Origin: an uncultured Rhizobiaceae group bacterium
GTDB lineage: Bacteria; Pseudomonadota; Alphaproteobacteria; Rhizobiales; Rhizobiaceae
Length of the DNA stretch: 64,000 bases
Direction of reading: 5' to 3'
Assembly (NCBI GenBank): GCA_937958815.1
Contig: CALGMR010000020.1
Location: 1 to 64,000, forward strand
In this document: in pieces, positions 16,516 to 28,000 of the stretch
Layout of the letters: each line of letters opens with the position of its first letter
How positions within the stretch are numbered: position 1 is the stretch's first letter
Notes under the pieces: generated by a model
What the model was told of the DNA's origin: nothing
Database searches by the model: none
What the model saw: the letters and a program-made list of their open reading frames with translations, nothing else
Made by a program: the position numbers and the translations under genes

Positions 16516-17801
16516 GCAAGCTTGATGTCATGACATTTGGGTGTCGCCTCAACACGTATGAAAGCGAAGTCATGCGCCGCGAGGCAACTGCAGCAGGCTT
16601 GTCGGATCTTGAAGGTGGCGCGATCATCGTCAACACATGCGCAGTGACAGGCAAAGCCGTGACTGACGCAAAACGCGCGATCCGCAAAGCGCGCCGCAAA
16701 AATCCAGACGCGCGCATCATTGTTTCTGGCTGTGCCGCACAAACAGAGCCAGACACATTTGCCTTAATGGATGAAGTTGATCTTGTTCTCGGCAATGAAG
16801 AAAAATTGCTCGCTCATTCTTATCGTCAATTGCCAGAATTTGGTGTGAACCAATTTGAGAAAGTGCGCGTCAACGACATTATGTCGGTCAAAGAAACTGC
16901 ATCTCACATGGTGGAAGCCATTGAGGGCCGCACCCGCGCATTTGTTCAGGTGCAAAACGGATGTGACCACCGCTGCACATTTTGCATTATTCCCTACGGA
17001 CGCGGCAATTCTCGATCTGTGCCAGCGGGCGAAGTGGTTAGCCAAATTCAACAACTCTGCGACAACGGTTATCGCGAAGTTGTTCTGACAGGCGTTGACC
17101 TCACATCATGGGGCGGGGATTTGCCCGCCAATCCCTCACTTGGTCGTCTGGTACAATCCATTTTGAAAAATGTGCACGGTTTGGAGCGGCTGCGTCTGTC
17201 GTCCATCGACTCCATCGAGGTGGACGAACCCCTCATGGATGCTATTGCCAGCGACCAGCGTTTGATGCCCCATTTGCACCTGTCGCTGCAATCTGGCGAC
17301 GATATGATTTTGAAACGTATGAAACGTCGCCACTTGCGCGATGATACAATTCGTTTTTGCCAAGATGTGCGAAGCGTGCGACCTGATGTTGTTTTCGGCG
17401 CAGACATTATTGCAGGTTTCCCGACAGAAACCGAAGAAATGTTTCAAAACTCTCTTGCGATTGTCGAAGAAGCGGGCCTCACCCATTTGCACGTGTTTCC
17501 TTATTCGGCGCGCCAAGGAACGCCAGCAGCGCGAATGCCCCAACTCGACAGGTCGATTGTGTTAGACCGTGCCAAGCGCATGCGCGCATTAGGGGCAAAA
17601 CGGCTTGAAGAATTCTTGGAAAGCAGAGTGGGCCAAAACGCTGATGTTTTGATGGAGCGGGATGGTCTTGGACGGACTGTCCAATTCACACCTGTAAGTG
17701 TAGACAAAGCAGAAGCTGGGACAATGGTGAAACTTCAGATCACAGGCCATGATGGCACCCGATTGATGGGAACGGTTCTTGATCAGAACAAAGCGGCTTA
17801 G
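16512..17801 (+). CDS. mtaB: tRNA t6A37 methylthiotransferase MtaB
   Basis: A 429-residue radical SAM enzyme that adds a methylthio group to threonylcarbamoyl-adenosine 37 of ANN-decoding tRNAs. The UPF0004 domain comes first ([30 protein letters not shown]). The radical SAM cluster cysteines follow at about 151, 155 and 158 ([15 protein letters not shown]), and a TRAM domain ends the protein. The start at 16512 overlaps dapF by four bases. tsaD, which makes the substrate modification, is at 55.2 kb. Confidence 0.95.
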   Translation: MSKLDVMTFGCRLNTYESEVMRREATAAGLSDLEGGAIIVNTCAVTGKAVTDAKRAIRKARRKNPDARIIVSGCAAQTEPDTFALMDEVDLVLGNEEKLLAHSYRQLPEFGVNQFEKVRVNDIMSVKETASHMVEAIEGRTRAFVQVQNGCDHRCTFCIIPYGRGNSRSVPAGEVVSQIQQLCDNGYREVVLTGVDLTSWGGDLPANPSLGRLVQSILKNVHGLERLRLSSIDSIEVDEPLMDAIASDQRLMPHLHLSLQSGDDMILKRMKRRHLRDDTIRFCQDVRSVRPDVVFGADIIAGFPTETEEMFQNSLAIVEEAGLTHLHVFPYSARQGTPAARMPQLDRSIVLDRAKRMRALGAKRLEEFLESRVGQNADVLMERDGLGRTVQFTPVSVDKAEAGTMVKLQITGHDGTRLMGTVLDQNKAA

Positions 17802-17809
17802 GGGAATTC

Positions 17810-19678
<1,869 letters not shown>

Positions 19679-19683
19679 CTCCC

Positions 19684-20298
19684 ATGAAGCTGATCGCCTC
19701 AAACATATCTGTCATTCGCGGTGAAGAGCTCATCTTAGAAGATATCTCATTCACCGTTTCGTCCAACGAGGCGCTGATTGTTCGCGGTGCCAATGGTACG
19801 GGAAAGTCCACTTTGTTGCGAGCCATTGCGGGATTGTTGCCCTTAGAAACCGGAACCTTTTCGGTTGATGACCCTGACAATGAGTTTGGGGATTCAACAC
19901 ACTCTCAGCTGTGCCACTATCTTGGCCATGAAAATGCGATGAAACCTGCTATGACCGTTGGTGAAAATCTTGCCTTTTGGCAAGAATTTGCAGGGCAACC
20001 TCATTTGGAAATTGACGAGGCCATGGAGATGGTTGGATTGGACGGTTTGCAAGACGTGCCCTTTTCACATCTGTCGACTGGTCAAAGACGTCGCATTTCA
20101 ATCTCGCGATTGCTCATAAGTTATCGCCCCATCTGGCTGCTGGATGAACCCACTGCCGGATTGGATGCGGCTTCAGAAAAGCAATTCGCCAAACTAATGC
20201 AAATACATTTGGAAGATGGCGGCTTAATCATCGCTGCAACCCATATTCCTCTTGGTTTGGAAAACACAAAAGAACTGGTCTTTGGAGAGCAAGAATGA
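19684..20298 (+). CDS. ccmA: Haem exporter ATP-binding subunit CcmA
   Basis: A 204-residue ABC ATPase of the cytochrome c maturation system (CcmABCD), which drives release of haem-loaded CcmE in the periplasm. Walker A is GANGTGKST, the signature is LSTGQRRRISISRLL, and Walker B is WLLDEPTAGLD. A switch histidine follows in ATHIPLG. It starts five bases after ftsY and overlaps ccmB by four bases, so the haem-export genes are expressed with the SRP receptor. Confidence 0.95.
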   Translation: MKLIASNISVIRGEELILEDISFTVSSNEALIVRGANGTGKSTLLRAIAGLLPLETGTFSVDDPDNEFGDSTHSQLCHYLGHENAMKPAMTVGENLAFWQEFAGQPHLEIDEAMEMVGLDGLQDVPFSHLSTGQRRRISISRLLISYRPIWLLDEPTAGLDAASEKQFAKLMQIHLEDGGLIIAATHIPLGLENTKELVFGEQE

Positions 20299-20954
20299 TT
20301 GCGTTGCTCAAACGCGATCTCAAACTGTCTTTCAGATCGGGCGGCGGTGCTGCAATTGCATTGCTGTTTTATTTCGCCGTAGTGGTCTCCATGCCATTTG
20401 CGATTGGCCCGGATCCGATTTTATTGTCGACCATTGGTGGTGCAACGCTTTGGATTGGCGCTCTCTTGGCATCTCTCTTGGGGTTGGAGCGCCTGTTTCA
20501 AAGTGATGCAGAGGACGGGTCTTTGGATCAGATGTTGATCTCGCCCACGCCTTTGGCCGCGCAGGTTTTCACCAAGAGCTTTGTTCATTGGTTGGTGACC
20601 GGTTTGCCGCTTACACTCATGGCTCCAGTTTTCGGATTGTTTTTAGGAATGAGCCAAAACGCACTTTTGGCCAGCATGGCAACACTTGCTGTGGGCACCC
20701 CAGCAATTTCATTTATAGGGGCAGTCGGTGCAGCAATTACAGTTTCCTTATCACGCGGCGGGCTGCTGCTATCTGTTCTCGTTATGCCCATGTGCATACC
20801 CGTATTGATATTTGGTGTTGGCGCGGTGCGTGCAGCAGTGACTGAACCAGACCCATTCTTACCGCCCTTTCTTCTTGTTGCAGCCATTTCACTTTTCTTT
20901 GCAGTGATCGGGCCCTTCGCATCAGCATTGGCTTTGAGACAGGGTGCATCGTGA
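20295..20954 (+). CDS. ccmB: Haem exporter permease CcmB
   Basis: A 219-residue inner-membrane protein with about six hydrophobic segments and the family features LLKRDLKLSFR, a GPDP loop with a following W.GALLASLLGLERLF, and DGSLDQMLISP. It is the membrane subunit pairing with CcmA. Its ATG overlaps the ccmA stop by four bases. The gap to ccmC is 88 bp, the only sizeable gap in the ccm run; I see no clear promoter or terminator in it. Confidence 0.95.
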   Translation: MIALLKRDLKLSFRSGGGAAIALLFYFAVVVSMPFAIGPDPILLSTIGGATLWIGALLASLLGLERLFQSDAEDGSLDQMLISPTPLAAQVFTKSFVHWLVTGLPLTLMAPVFGLFLGMSQNALLASMATLAVGTPAISFIGAVGAAITVSLSRGGLLLSVLVMPMCIPVLIFGVGAVRAAVTEPDPFLPPFLLVAAISLFFAVIGPFASALALRQGAS

Positions 20955-21042
20955 GAGACATCAAATTGCATCCACAAAAACGTGACAAACTATTCAGACC
21001 ACCTCAATTGATTGTGGCAAGACAGACCACTAGAAACATCTC

Positions 21043-21822
21043 ATGACTATTGCTGACACACAAAACCTGCCACGTGGCCTTACAGCACTTGCAAACCCAA
21101 CGCGCTTTCTTGCGCTTGTGCGCGTTGTGCTGCCCGTTTTGACAATCATCACAATTGGGCTTTTGGCTATTGGCCTGTGGCTTGGGTTTTCTGTGCCTGA
21201 TGACTACCAGCAAGGCCGCACTGTGCGCATTATGTTCGTTCATGTGCCATCCGTTTGGATGGCTATGGGTGCCTATATGGTGATGGTCTCTGGCGCTTTA
21301 GGCGTCTTGGTTTGGAGGCATCCTTTGGCCGATGTTGCGGCCAGAGCCGCGGCTCCGCTGGGCGCATGTTTTACATTTTTAGGCCTTGCCACGGGCTCCA
21401 TTTGGGGGCGCCCTATGTGGGGAACATGGTGGGTATGGGATGCACGACTGACCAGTTTCCTTATCCTGTTCATCATCTATCTTGGCTTGATTGCTCTTTG
21501 GAACTCGATGGAAGAGCCTGCAAAATCTGCGCGCATTGCCGCTGTCGCTATTTTGGTTGGCGCGATCAATATTCCTATTATAAAATTTTCTGTCGATTGG
21601 TTCACCACCTTGCATCAACCCGCCAGTGTGTTGCGAACCGATGGCCCCAAATTGGCGCCCGAGTTTTTATATCCCTTACTGACGATGGGTTTGGCTTTCC
21701 TGTTTTTGTTTTTGACCCTGCATTTAATGGCCATGCGCAATGAAATTCTGCGTCGTCAGATCCGCACCCTTCAGCGAAAAGCGGCACGTGAAATTCGTTC
21801 CGCAAACAAGGCAAGCACATGA
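21043..21822 (+). CDS. ccmC: Haem transporter CcmC
   Basis: A 259-residue, six-helix membrane protein of the haem-handling family that attaches haem to CcmE. The tryptophan-rich periplasmic signature GRPMWGTWWVWDARLTS is present at about residues 119-137, flanked by the two haem-ligand histidines (MFVHVPSVW and TLHQPASV). ccmD overlaps its end by four bases. The length is slightly greater than the E. coli protein because of a basic C-terminal tail. Confidence 0.96.
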   Translation: MTIADTQNLPRGLTALANPTRFLALVRVVLPVLTIITIGLLAIGLWLGFSVPDDYQQGRTVRIMFVHVPSVWMAMGAYMVMVSGALGVLVWRHPLADVAARAAAPLGACFTFLGLATGSIWGRPMWGTWWVWDARLTSFLILFIIYLGLIALWNSMEEPAKSARIAAVAILVGAINIPIIKFSVDWFTTLHQPASVLRTDGPKLAPEFLYPLLTMGLAFLFLFLTLHLMAMRNEILRRQIRTLQRKAAREIRSANKAST

Positions 21823-21989
21823 GTGAACTGTTCGGGACACAATATTTCGGCTTCATCGCATCTTCTTTTGGTGTAACGCTCATTGTTTTGCTGGGCATGA
21901 CAATCTGGATTTTGATGACTTATCACGCGCGCCGCAAAGCGCTTGCGAAATTAGAAGCGGCTGGCATTAAGCGGGCCAACAAAACATGA
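21819..21989 (+). CDS. ccmD: Haem exporter protein CcmD
   Basis: A 56-residue single-span membrane protein. It has an aromatic start (YFGFIASSFG), one hydrophobic helix (VTLIVLLGMTIWILM), and a basic cytoplasmic tail (HARRKALAKLEAAGIKR). This is the standard CcmD pattern, and it sits exactly where ccmD belongs. It overlaps ccmC by four bases (ATGA) and ccmG by four bases. CcmD stabilises CcmE in the CcmABCD complex and helps release holo-CcmE. Confidence 0.92.
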   Translation: MSELFGTQYFGFIASSFGVTLIVLLGMTIWILMTYHARRKALAKLEAAGIKRANKT

Positions 21990-22600
21990 GCGACGAAATT
22001 GAACCTTCAGCACCATTGAAGCGATCTCCCTTACGTTTGATCGTTGTATTTGCTCCACTGCTTGTTTTTGGAGCGCTGGTTGCCGTATTCTTCGCCCAAT
22101 TGATGTCCGGCAAAGACACGTCGGAACTGCCTTCAGCGCTTATCGGAAAACAAGTGCCGCAGTTTGAATTGCCTGCATTGCCTGAGCTGAAAACCGCGGG
22201 ACAACAAGTTCCAGGGCTTAAATCCGAAGACTTTAAAGGCAAGGTTACACTAATAAATATCTTTGCATCATGGTGCGCACCGTGCCGTGCTGAACATCCC
22301 GTTCTTATGTCGTTGTCGAACAACCCTGACCTCACCATCTTTGGCATCAACTACAAAGATGTTGACGAGAATGCGTTGCGCTTTCTGGGCGCGTTGGGAA
22401 ACCCATATGACCGTGTTGGCACTGATCAAAAAGGACGAACAGCAATTGATTGGGGGTTTTACGGCGTGCCCGAAACTTTGCTTGTTGGACCAGATGGTAT
22501 CATCCGGTTCAAAATCGTTGGCCCCATCAGCGCTCAGAAATTCGATGAACTCAAAATCGAAATCGACAAACTTATGAAAGAGCAAACCGCCAACTCGTAA
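21986..22600 (+). CDS. ccmG: Cytochrome c biogenesis thiol:disulfide oxidoreductase CcmG (DsbE)
   Basis: A 204-residue periplasmic thioredoxin-fold protein anchored by one N-terminal helix (LRLIVVFAPLLVFGALVAVFF). It has the active site WCAPC at residues 96-100 and the CcmG features IGK.VP.FELPAL, NIFASWCAPCRAEHP and YGVPETLLVGPDG. It keeps the apocytochrome CXXCH cysteines reduced for haem ligation. It is the last gene of the dapF-ccmG run. The remaining ccm genes (ccmE, F, H, I) are not in this window. Confidence 0.96.
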   Translation: MSDEIEPSAPLKRSPLRLIVVFAPLLVFGALVAVFFAQLMSGKDTSELPSALIGKQVPQFELPALPELKTAGQQVPGLKSEDFKGKVTLINIFASWCAPCRAEHPVLMSLSNNPDLTIFGINYKDVDENALRFLGALGNPYDRVGTDQKGRTAIDWGFYGVPETLLVGPDGIIRFKIVGPISAQKFDELKIEIDKLMKEQTANS

Positions 22601-22640
22601 AGGTCAAGTCTCAAAAGATGTGAGAATGTCTATGGCGCAG

Positions 22641-23297
22641 CTATTCTTCTTCCAAAGCATGTCTTTGCATCATGGGCGTTTGGCTCAACACAAATGCCAT
22701 CGACAATCCCGTCATGCCCCAGAGTTTAAAGCCGACCCAAAAACCTTCTGAGAAATTGCGCCACACAATTTCGTTGACCACAGCCAGAAACAAAAAGAAC
22801 AACCCCCAGCGAAACGTCAGAATACGCCAACCTTCATCATCCATGCTGAAGGCCGAATCCATAATGATTTTCAAAAGACTCTTTCCGAAATACAAACCTC
22901 CCAATAGAGCCACACCAAACAACGTGTTGATGATGGTTGGCTTCATTTTGATGAATGTCTCATTTTCAAAGTAAAGCGTAAGCCCACCAAAAATGGTGAC
23001 GATGACGAGTGTCACTAAGGGCATGGCAGGCAAGGTGCGCGTATAAAACCAAGAAATTCCGATGGCGATCGGCGTGGCAATCATAATGACAGCAGTCGCC
23101 AAAAAGAGCGGCTTGCTCAAAACACCTGTAATGCCTAACGCCTCTACAAAACGATCTCCAAAATTGAAGGCAATAACAAACAAAACAATAGGACCGAGTT
23201 CCAAAGCTGTTTTCATTGCGGGCGAAATCTTCGCTTTGTCGGATGTATTTTGCAAAGAGCTTCCCAGTCCAAGTTTTGGCATCAACGGATGTTGCAC
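22641..23297 (-). CDS. yciB: Inner membrane-spanning protein YciB / septation protein A (IspZ)
   Basis: A 218-residue protein with five or six membrane helices and the family blocks LELGPIVLFVIAFNFGD, FENETFIKMKPTIIN.LFG, and WGLFFLFLAVVNEIVWRNFSE..WV.FKLWG. YciB is linked to envelope integrity and septation. The GTG at 23297 has AGGAA about ten bases upstream, while the ATG at 23282 lacks a site, so GTG is preferred. It converges on ccmG and diverges from acnA. Confidence 0.92.
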   Translation of the reverse strand: MQHPLMPKLGLGSSLQNTSDKAKISPAMKTALELGPIVLFVIAFNFGDRFVEALGITGVLSKPLFLATAVIMIATPIAIGISWFYTRTLPAMPLVTLVIVTIFGGLTLYFENETFIKMKPTIINTLFGVALLGGLYFGKSLLKIIMDSAFSMDDEGWRILTFRWGLFFLFLAVVNEIVWRNFSEGFWVGFKLWGMTGLSMAFVLSQTPMMQRHALEEE

Positions 23298-23462
23298 ATG
23301 AGGTTATTTCCTAGCAGCCTATTACAGGGGTTCATACTAAATTGAAATGAACAATTGCCGTTTGCGCAAATCTATTCTTCACCAAACTGGACGCTACATC
23401 TAGGTTTTGCATATACTGCGACATATTTAAGAGACCGATATCTATCATAGGAGTTCACGCAC

Positions 23463-26153
23463 ATGGCCCAATCTCTCGACAGCTTTAAATGTAGGAAAAC
23501 CCTTACCGTGAATGGCAAAGACTACATCTATTTTAGCTTGGTAGAAGCTGAAAAGAATGGTCTCACCGGCGTGTCCAAATTGCCATATTCCCTCAAAGTA
23601 CTGCTGGAAAACCTATTGCGTTTTGAAGATGGTCGTTCCGTGAAGGCAGATGACATAAAGGCTATCGCTGAATGGATCGACAATAAAGGGTCTGCCGGTC
23701 AAGAAATTGCTTATCGCCCTGCCCGCGTGTTGATGCAGGATTTTACTGGCGTGCCAGCTGTTGTCGACTTAGCAGCAATGCGAGATGCCACATCTAAACT
23801 TGGTGGAGACACGGCGACCATCAACCCGCAAGTGCCCGTTGATCTCGTGATTGATCACTCTGTGATGGTAGATCATTTCGGCAATGCACGCGCCTTCGAA
23901 TTAAACGTTGATCGAGAATATGAACGCAATGGAGAGCGTTACACATTTTTAAAATGGGGCCAGCAAGCGTTTGAAAACTTCCGCGTTGTTCCCCCAGGAA
24001 CCGGCATCTGTCATCAGGTGAATCTGGAATATTTGGCTCAAACGGTTTGGACTAAGGAAGAAAATGGCGAAACCATTGCCTACCCCGACACGCTTGTGGG
24101 CACGGATTCTCACACAACAATGGTCAACGGACTGTCTGTTCTTGGTTGGGGTGTGGGTGGCATTGAGGCGGAAGCTGCAATGCTCGGCCAACCTGTCACG
24201 ATGTTGATTCCTGAAGTGGTTGGGTTTCGTCTTGAAGGCACAATGGCAGAAGGCATTACCGCGACGGACCTTGTTCTTATCATTGTGCAAATGTTGCGCG
24301 AACGCGGTGTTGTCGGAAAGTTTGTTGAATTCTATGGCCCTGGCCTCAACAACCTCACACTGGAAGATCAAGCAACAATCGCAAACATGGCACCTGAATA
24401 TGGAGCCACATGTGGCTTCTTCCCAATTGACAAAGATACAATCAGCTATCTGGATGCAACTGGCCGGGAAGATGACCGTATTGCTTTGGTTGAAGAATAT
24501 GCCAAAGCCCAAGGCATGTGGCGTGATGAAACTGTGGCCGACCCGGAATTCACCGACACTCTTGAACTAAACCTCGCCGACGTTGTGCCCTCCATCTCCG
24601 GCCCAAAACGTCCACAAGACCGTGTGGCACTTGCTGGGGCAGACAAAGCTTTTGTTGACACTATGAAGAATGAGTTTAGCAAAACATCACGTGGCGATCG
24701 TGTGAAAGTGGCCAATCAAAATTTTGATCTGGGCAATGGTGACGTGGTCGTGGCTGCGATCACATCTTGTACAAACACCTCCAACCCATCTGTTTTGATA
24801 GCCGCTGGTTTGGTTGCTCGAAATGCACGTGCAAAAGGTTTGACCGTCAAACCTTGGGTAAAGACATCTTTCGCGCCCGGCTCACAAGTTGTGACAGACT
24901 ATCTGAATAAAGCCGATCTTTCCAAAGAGCTGGACGCGATGGGGTTCAACCTCGTTGGTTATGGCTGCACAACCTGTATTGGCAACTCTGGTCCTCTACA
25001 GGAAGATATTTCCAACACCATTCATGAAAATGATTTGGTGGCATGTTCTGTTCTTTCAGGAAATCGCAATTTTGAAGGGCGGATTTCTCCGGATGTCCGC
25101 GCCAACTATTTGGCGTCTCCACCTTTGGTTGTGGCTTATGCAATTGCGGGCTCTCTCTATATAGATGTTGCCAAAGACTCCCTGGGCAAAGACCAAAATG
25201 GCAATGACGTCTTCTTGAAAAACATTTGGCCTTCAAGCGCTGAGATCGCAGAAATTATGCGCGAAACAATCAACGAAGATATGTTCAAAACGCGTTATGG
25301 CGATGTGTTCAATGGCGATGCTGCATGGAAGAGTATTGATGCTGGAGAGGGTGACACTTACGGCTGGGACTCATCGTCCACCTATGTTCAAAACCCGCCA
25401 TATTTTGAAGGCATGACCATGGAACCTGACGTCGTGCAAGATATAAAAGGCGCACGTGTTCTTTCGCTCTTCAAAGATTCCATCACCACCGATCACATTT
25501 CGCCAGCTGGTGGCATCGCGGGCAACAGCCCGGCTGGAGACTACCTACGCAGCCATCAAGTGCGTCCTGTTGAGTTCAACTCCTACGGGTCTCGTCGCGG
25601 CAACCATGATGTGATGATGCGCGGCACATTCGCCAATATTCGCATTAAAAACCAGATGCTCGACAATGTAGAAGGTGGTTATTCCAAACATTATCCTTCT
25701 GGCGAGCAAGGCGCGATGTTTGACGTGGCCATGCGTTACAAAGATGAAGGTGTTCCGCTGGTAATTTTTGCAGGCAAGGAATACGGCTCTGGCTCATCAC
25801 GGGATTGGGCGGCAAAAGGCACACGCTTGCTTGGTGTCCGTGCCGTAATAGCAGAAAGCTTTGAGCGCATTCACCGTTCCAACCTTGTGGGCATGGGTGT
25901 TCTGCCGCTCGTCTTCACCAATGGAGATTCATGGGAAGGTCTGGATCTTAAAGGCAACGAAAAAGTTTCCATTTCTGGCCTCGGCAGCCTGACACCACGT
26001 CAGGAGATGCAGGCCATGATCGAGATGGAAGATGGGTCAACAAAAGAGATCACATTGCTCTCCCGCATCGATACGGAAGACGAATTGGATTATTTCAACA
26101 ATGGTGGAATTCTTCACTATGTGCTGCGCAATCTAAACAGCCAAGCCGCTTAA
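23463..26153 (+). CDS. acnA: Aconitate hydratase AcnA
   Basis: An 896-residue monomeric aconitase of the TCA cycle, isomerising citrate and isocitrate. The 4Fe-4S ligands are Cys436 (SCTNTSNPS), Cys502 and Cys505 ([12 protein letters not shown]). Other hallmarks are [24 protein letters not shown] and [15 protein letters not shown] in the swivel domain. The start is supported by AGGAG (23450-23454). A 165-bp gap to the divergent yciB should hold the promoter. A strong terminator follows. Confidence 0.98.
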   Translation: MAQSLDSFKCRKTLTVNGKDYIYFSLVEAEKNGLTGVSKLPYSLKVLLENLLRFEDGRSVKADDIKAIAEWIDNKGSAGQEIAYRPARVLMQDFTGVPAVVDLAAMRDATSKLGGDTATINPQVPVDLVIDHSVMVDHFGNARAFELNVDREYERNGERYTFLKWGQQAFENFRVVPPGTGICHQVNLEYLAQTVWTKEENGETIAYPDTLVGTDSHTTMVNGLSVLGWGVGGIEAEAAMLGQPVTMLIPEVVGFRLEGTMAEGITATDLVLIIVQMLRERGVVGKFVEFYGPGLNNLTLEDQATIANMAPEYGATCGFFPIDKDTISYLDATGREDDRIALVEEYAKAQGMWRDETVADPEFTDTLELNLADVVPSISGPKRPQDRVALAGADKAFVDTMKNEFSKTSRGDRVKVANQNFDLGNGDVVVAAITSCTNTSNPSVLIAAGLVARNARAKGLTVKPWVKTSFAPGSQVVTDYLNKADLSKELDAMGFNLVGYGCTTCIGNSGPLQEDISNTIHENDLVACSVLSGNRNFEGRISPDVRANYLASPPLVVAYAIAGSLYIDVAKDSLGKDQNGNDVFLKNIWPSSAEIAEIMRETINEDMFKTRYGDVFNGDAAWKSIDAGEGDTYGWDSSSTYVQNPPYFEGMTMEPDVVQDIKGARVLSLFKDSITTDHISPAGGIAGNSPAGDYLRSHQVRPVEFNSYGSRRGNHDVMMRGTFANIRIKNQMLDNVEGGYSKHYPSGEQGAMFDVAMRYKDEGVPLVIFAGKEYGSGSSRDWAAKGTRLLGVRAVIAESFERIHRSNLVGMGVLPLVFTNGDSWEGLDLKGNEKVSISGLGSLTPRQEMQAMIEMEDGSTKEITLLSRIDTEDELDYFNNGGILHYVLRNLNSQAA

Positions 26154-26176
26154 GCAGCACTTCATATTTGGCCATC

Positions 26177-26209
26177 AAAGGCTTCAATCATTTGATTGAA
26201 GCCTTTTTT
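26177..26209 (+). terminator. Rho-independent terminator after acnA
   Basis: A perfect 14-base stem (AAAGGCTTCAATCA with TGATTGAAGCCTTT), a two-base loop, and a T tract. Confidence 0.9.
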
Positions 26210-26306
26210 ATTGAGTTGTTCAAAATCAGTGTGACACAGAAGTGAGTTGCATGTGAGCGGTCATATCATCATTGTGCAATCACACGCATAATCTGGGCAT
26301 AAGAAT

Positions 26307-27092
26307 ATGAAAAATTCTTCTGAAGGTTGGAATTTCGGCACAAAATTAAAGATTGCCGCGTCTGCATTTGTTGTTATGGGCACCATGCTCGCAACGCAAA
26401 GCACGTCTCATGCTGAAGGCAAACAGCCGATTGCTGTTGTGGAAATGTTTACGTCCCAAGGCTGTTCATCTTGTCCACCCGCTGACAAGGTTGTCAGTGA
26501 CTATGCCAAAAAGAACAATGTGCTCGCTCTGTCCATCCATGTGGATTATTGGAACTACTTGGGTTGGAAAGACACATTTTCAAAAGCAGAGTTTTCACAG
26601 CGCCAACAACTCTATGCAATCTCATTTGCCCGCCGCGGCGTTTACACCCCGCAAGCTGTCGTGAATGGCCGCACTCATGTGGTTGGATCAAACGGTTCTG
26701 AAATCACCAAACTGGTGGATCAATACACGTCCAGCAACAAGGGTTTGTATGTCCCAATCAAAACATCTTTGTCCGGCGATTCAGTCAACATTAAAACCGG
26801 TGCAGATGCAGGGAATGCAACGCTTCACATCATCTATTTTGATAAAGAGAAACGCGTGAAAATCAAAAGAGGCGAAAACGCTGGGAAAACGATTTCCTAT
26901 CATAACGTGGTGCGCGACATCGTTACGCTTGGAATGATGAAACAAGGCAAGCTCGATATCACTGTGCCTTTGTCAGAAATCCAAAGCTATGGCACAGATG
27001 CCTATGTCATTATCCTGCAGAAGACGGCTAAAACCGGAACTCCAGGTGCAATCATTGGTGCGACAGTTATGGAAAGCCAGAACAACTCTTAA
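26307..27092 (+). CDS. DUF1223 domain-containing secreted thioredoxin-like protein
   Basis: A 261-residue protein with a Sec signal (cleavage near THAEG or SHAEG) and a thioredoxin-like start, VVEMFTSQGCSSCPPAD. The CSSC pair is the probable redox site. Further family features are LALSIHVDYWNYLGWKD.FS, RQ..YA....RRGVYTPQAVVNG and YHNVVRDI. DUF1223 proteins are exported and poorly characterised. The place right after acnA is conserved in Hyphomicrobiales as far as I recall. It is followed by the minus-strand candidate small RNA. Confidence 0.9.
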   Translation: MKNSSEGWNFGTKLKIAASAFVVMGTMLATQSTSHAEGKQPIAVVEMFTSQGCSSCPPADKVVSDYAKKNNVLALSIHVDYWNYLGWKDTFSKAEFSQRQQLYAISFARRGVYTPQAVVNGRTHVVGSNGSEITKLVDQYTSSNKGLYVPIKTSLSGDSVNIKTGADAGNATLHIIYFDKEKRVKIKRGENAGKTISYHNVVRDIVTLGMMKQGKLDITVPLSEIQSYGTDAYVIILQKTAKTGTPGAIIGATVMESQNNS

Positions 27093-27103
27093 ACAGTGCT
27101 CGA

Positions 27104-27147
27104 CAAAAGAAAGAAGGCCGACCGCTCTTCTCAAACGACCGACCTTC
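27104..27147 (-). terminator. Terminator of the candidate small RNA
   Basis: Minus-strand GAAGGTCGGTCG pairs imperfectly with CGGTCGGCCTTC and is followed by TTTCTTTT. On the plus strand the sequence after the stem is not T-rich, so the signal is directional. Confidence 0.7.
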
Positions 27148-27208
27148 TAATATGTGCACTATCTCCGGGGAAGAGAAAGTCCCGCAGCTTCGCACTGAAG
27201 CACAGGTC
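27104..27208 (-). ncRNA. Candidate trans-acting small RNA
   Basis: The 461-bp gap between DUF1223 and DUF2794 contains a complete small-RNA layout on the minus strand. It has a perfect TATAAT, a start about seven bases later, a 5' hairpin (GCTTC, AGTGC, GAAGC), and a C/U-rich loop (CUUCCCC) flanked by UCUC and GAGA. It ends with a GC-rich terminator stem and TTTCTTTTG. The predicted RNA is about 105 nt. No minus-strand gene lies upstream for 2.4 kb. C/U-rich loops pair with ribosome-binding sites in several Hyphomicrobiales sRNAs. The family is not assigned. Confidence 0.6.
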
Positions 27209-27214
27209 CCGTTG

Positions 27215-27220
27215 ATTATA
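27215..27220 (-). promoter_or_regulatory. TATAAT -10 box of the candidate small RNA
   Basis: A perfect -10 hexamer on the minus strand. The -35 position (about 27238-27243) has a poor match and lies inside the C-run inverted repeat, so an activator may be needed. Confidence 0.5.
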
Positions 27221-27235
27221 CGCTTTGTTTTAATG

Positions 27236-27267
27236 GTTCATCCCAGGGGGGCTGGGGGGCTGTGAAC
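27236..27267. repeat. Inverted repeat with C6 runs over the -35 region
   Basis: GTTCA and TGAAC flank an inner CCCAG/CTGGG pair; on the minus strand two runs of six C are separated by AG. It could be an operator or a secondary-structure element. The rest of the gap up to 27553 shows nothing I can name. Confidence 0.45.
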
Positions 27268-27553
27268 AGGACAAACGATCAAAACAAATTGCCGGGGCAA
27301 CGTCTTCCAATCTAACGTCAAGTTTGTTGGAAACAGGGTTATGGTGTGGCAAAAATATGGCCGAAGCTCCAAATCGGTAAACACCTGTTTCACAATATTT
27401 CAGCTGGTGATCGCAAATTAGCTATATATCACAATAACTTACGTAACGTTAGTTTTTGCGCAGCAGTTTTCAAACCCGTCTGTTTCCTCTTGAATGCTAT
27501 AGGTTTTAGACCCAAACTGATGCAACGAACACAAACTCTTTCGTGGTAATATT

Positions 27554-27973
27554 TTGGCTCAAAACGCATCTAAAAACAGATCGGCCGATCTCATTAATTT
27601 GGCGGCTCGCAAGCCCCTTGCCAGTTCAGGAATTGCCAATTCAGTGGTGGCATCAACCGGCAACCCCCTTAAACCTTCTCAGATCAGCTTTGATCGACAA
27701 GAACTCTCAGAAATTTTGAGGATTTACGGTTTCAAAGTCGCTGATGGGGAATGGCGCGACTATGCAATCGATCACTTAAAAGACCGAGCCGTATTTTCGG
27801 TTTATCGACAGGCCCACGAAGCACCATTGTATAGAATTGAAAAAGAACCAAAACTGGCACGTCGTCAGGGAGCCTATTCCATCATTGATTCCAACAAACG
27901 TATCCTCAAACGCGGCCAAGATCTTACCCAAGTGCTGAAACTCTTTGAAAAGCAATTGAAGCTGGTGGAATAG
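27554..27973 (+). CDS. DUF2794 domain-containing protein
   Basis: A 139-residue protein. After a low-complexity N-terminus comes the conserved core FDRQELSEIL.IYG..VADGEWRDYAIDHLKDRAVFSVYR, then PLYRIEK.PKLARRQGAYS and ILKRGQ.L..VL. The DUF2794 family is restricted to alphaproteobacteria and has no known function. The frame opens at 27521 with no ATG or GTG before the core, so TTG at 27554 is the start. trmD follows after 27 bp, so the DUF2794 promoter probably drives trmD here. Confidence 0.88.
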   Translation: MAQNASKNRSADLINLAARKPLASSGIANSVVASTGNPLKPSQISFDRQELSEILRIYGFKVADGEWRDYAIDHLKDRAVFSVYRQAHEAPLYRIEKEPKLARRQGAYSIIDSNKRILKRGQDLTQVLKLFEKQLKLVE

Positions 27974-28000
27974 AACCCTTTTATCTATAGGGCTGTGTGT

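Noticed and set aside
27242-27261. G-quadruplex on the plus strand
   Set aside because: Only two long G runs are present with a two-base gap; a normal four-tract fold with loops is not supported.
27346-27549. Plus-strand frame of 67 codons starting with GTG
   Set aside because: No ribosome-binding site, odd composition and no recognised family; it lies in a gap with regulatory signals for other units.
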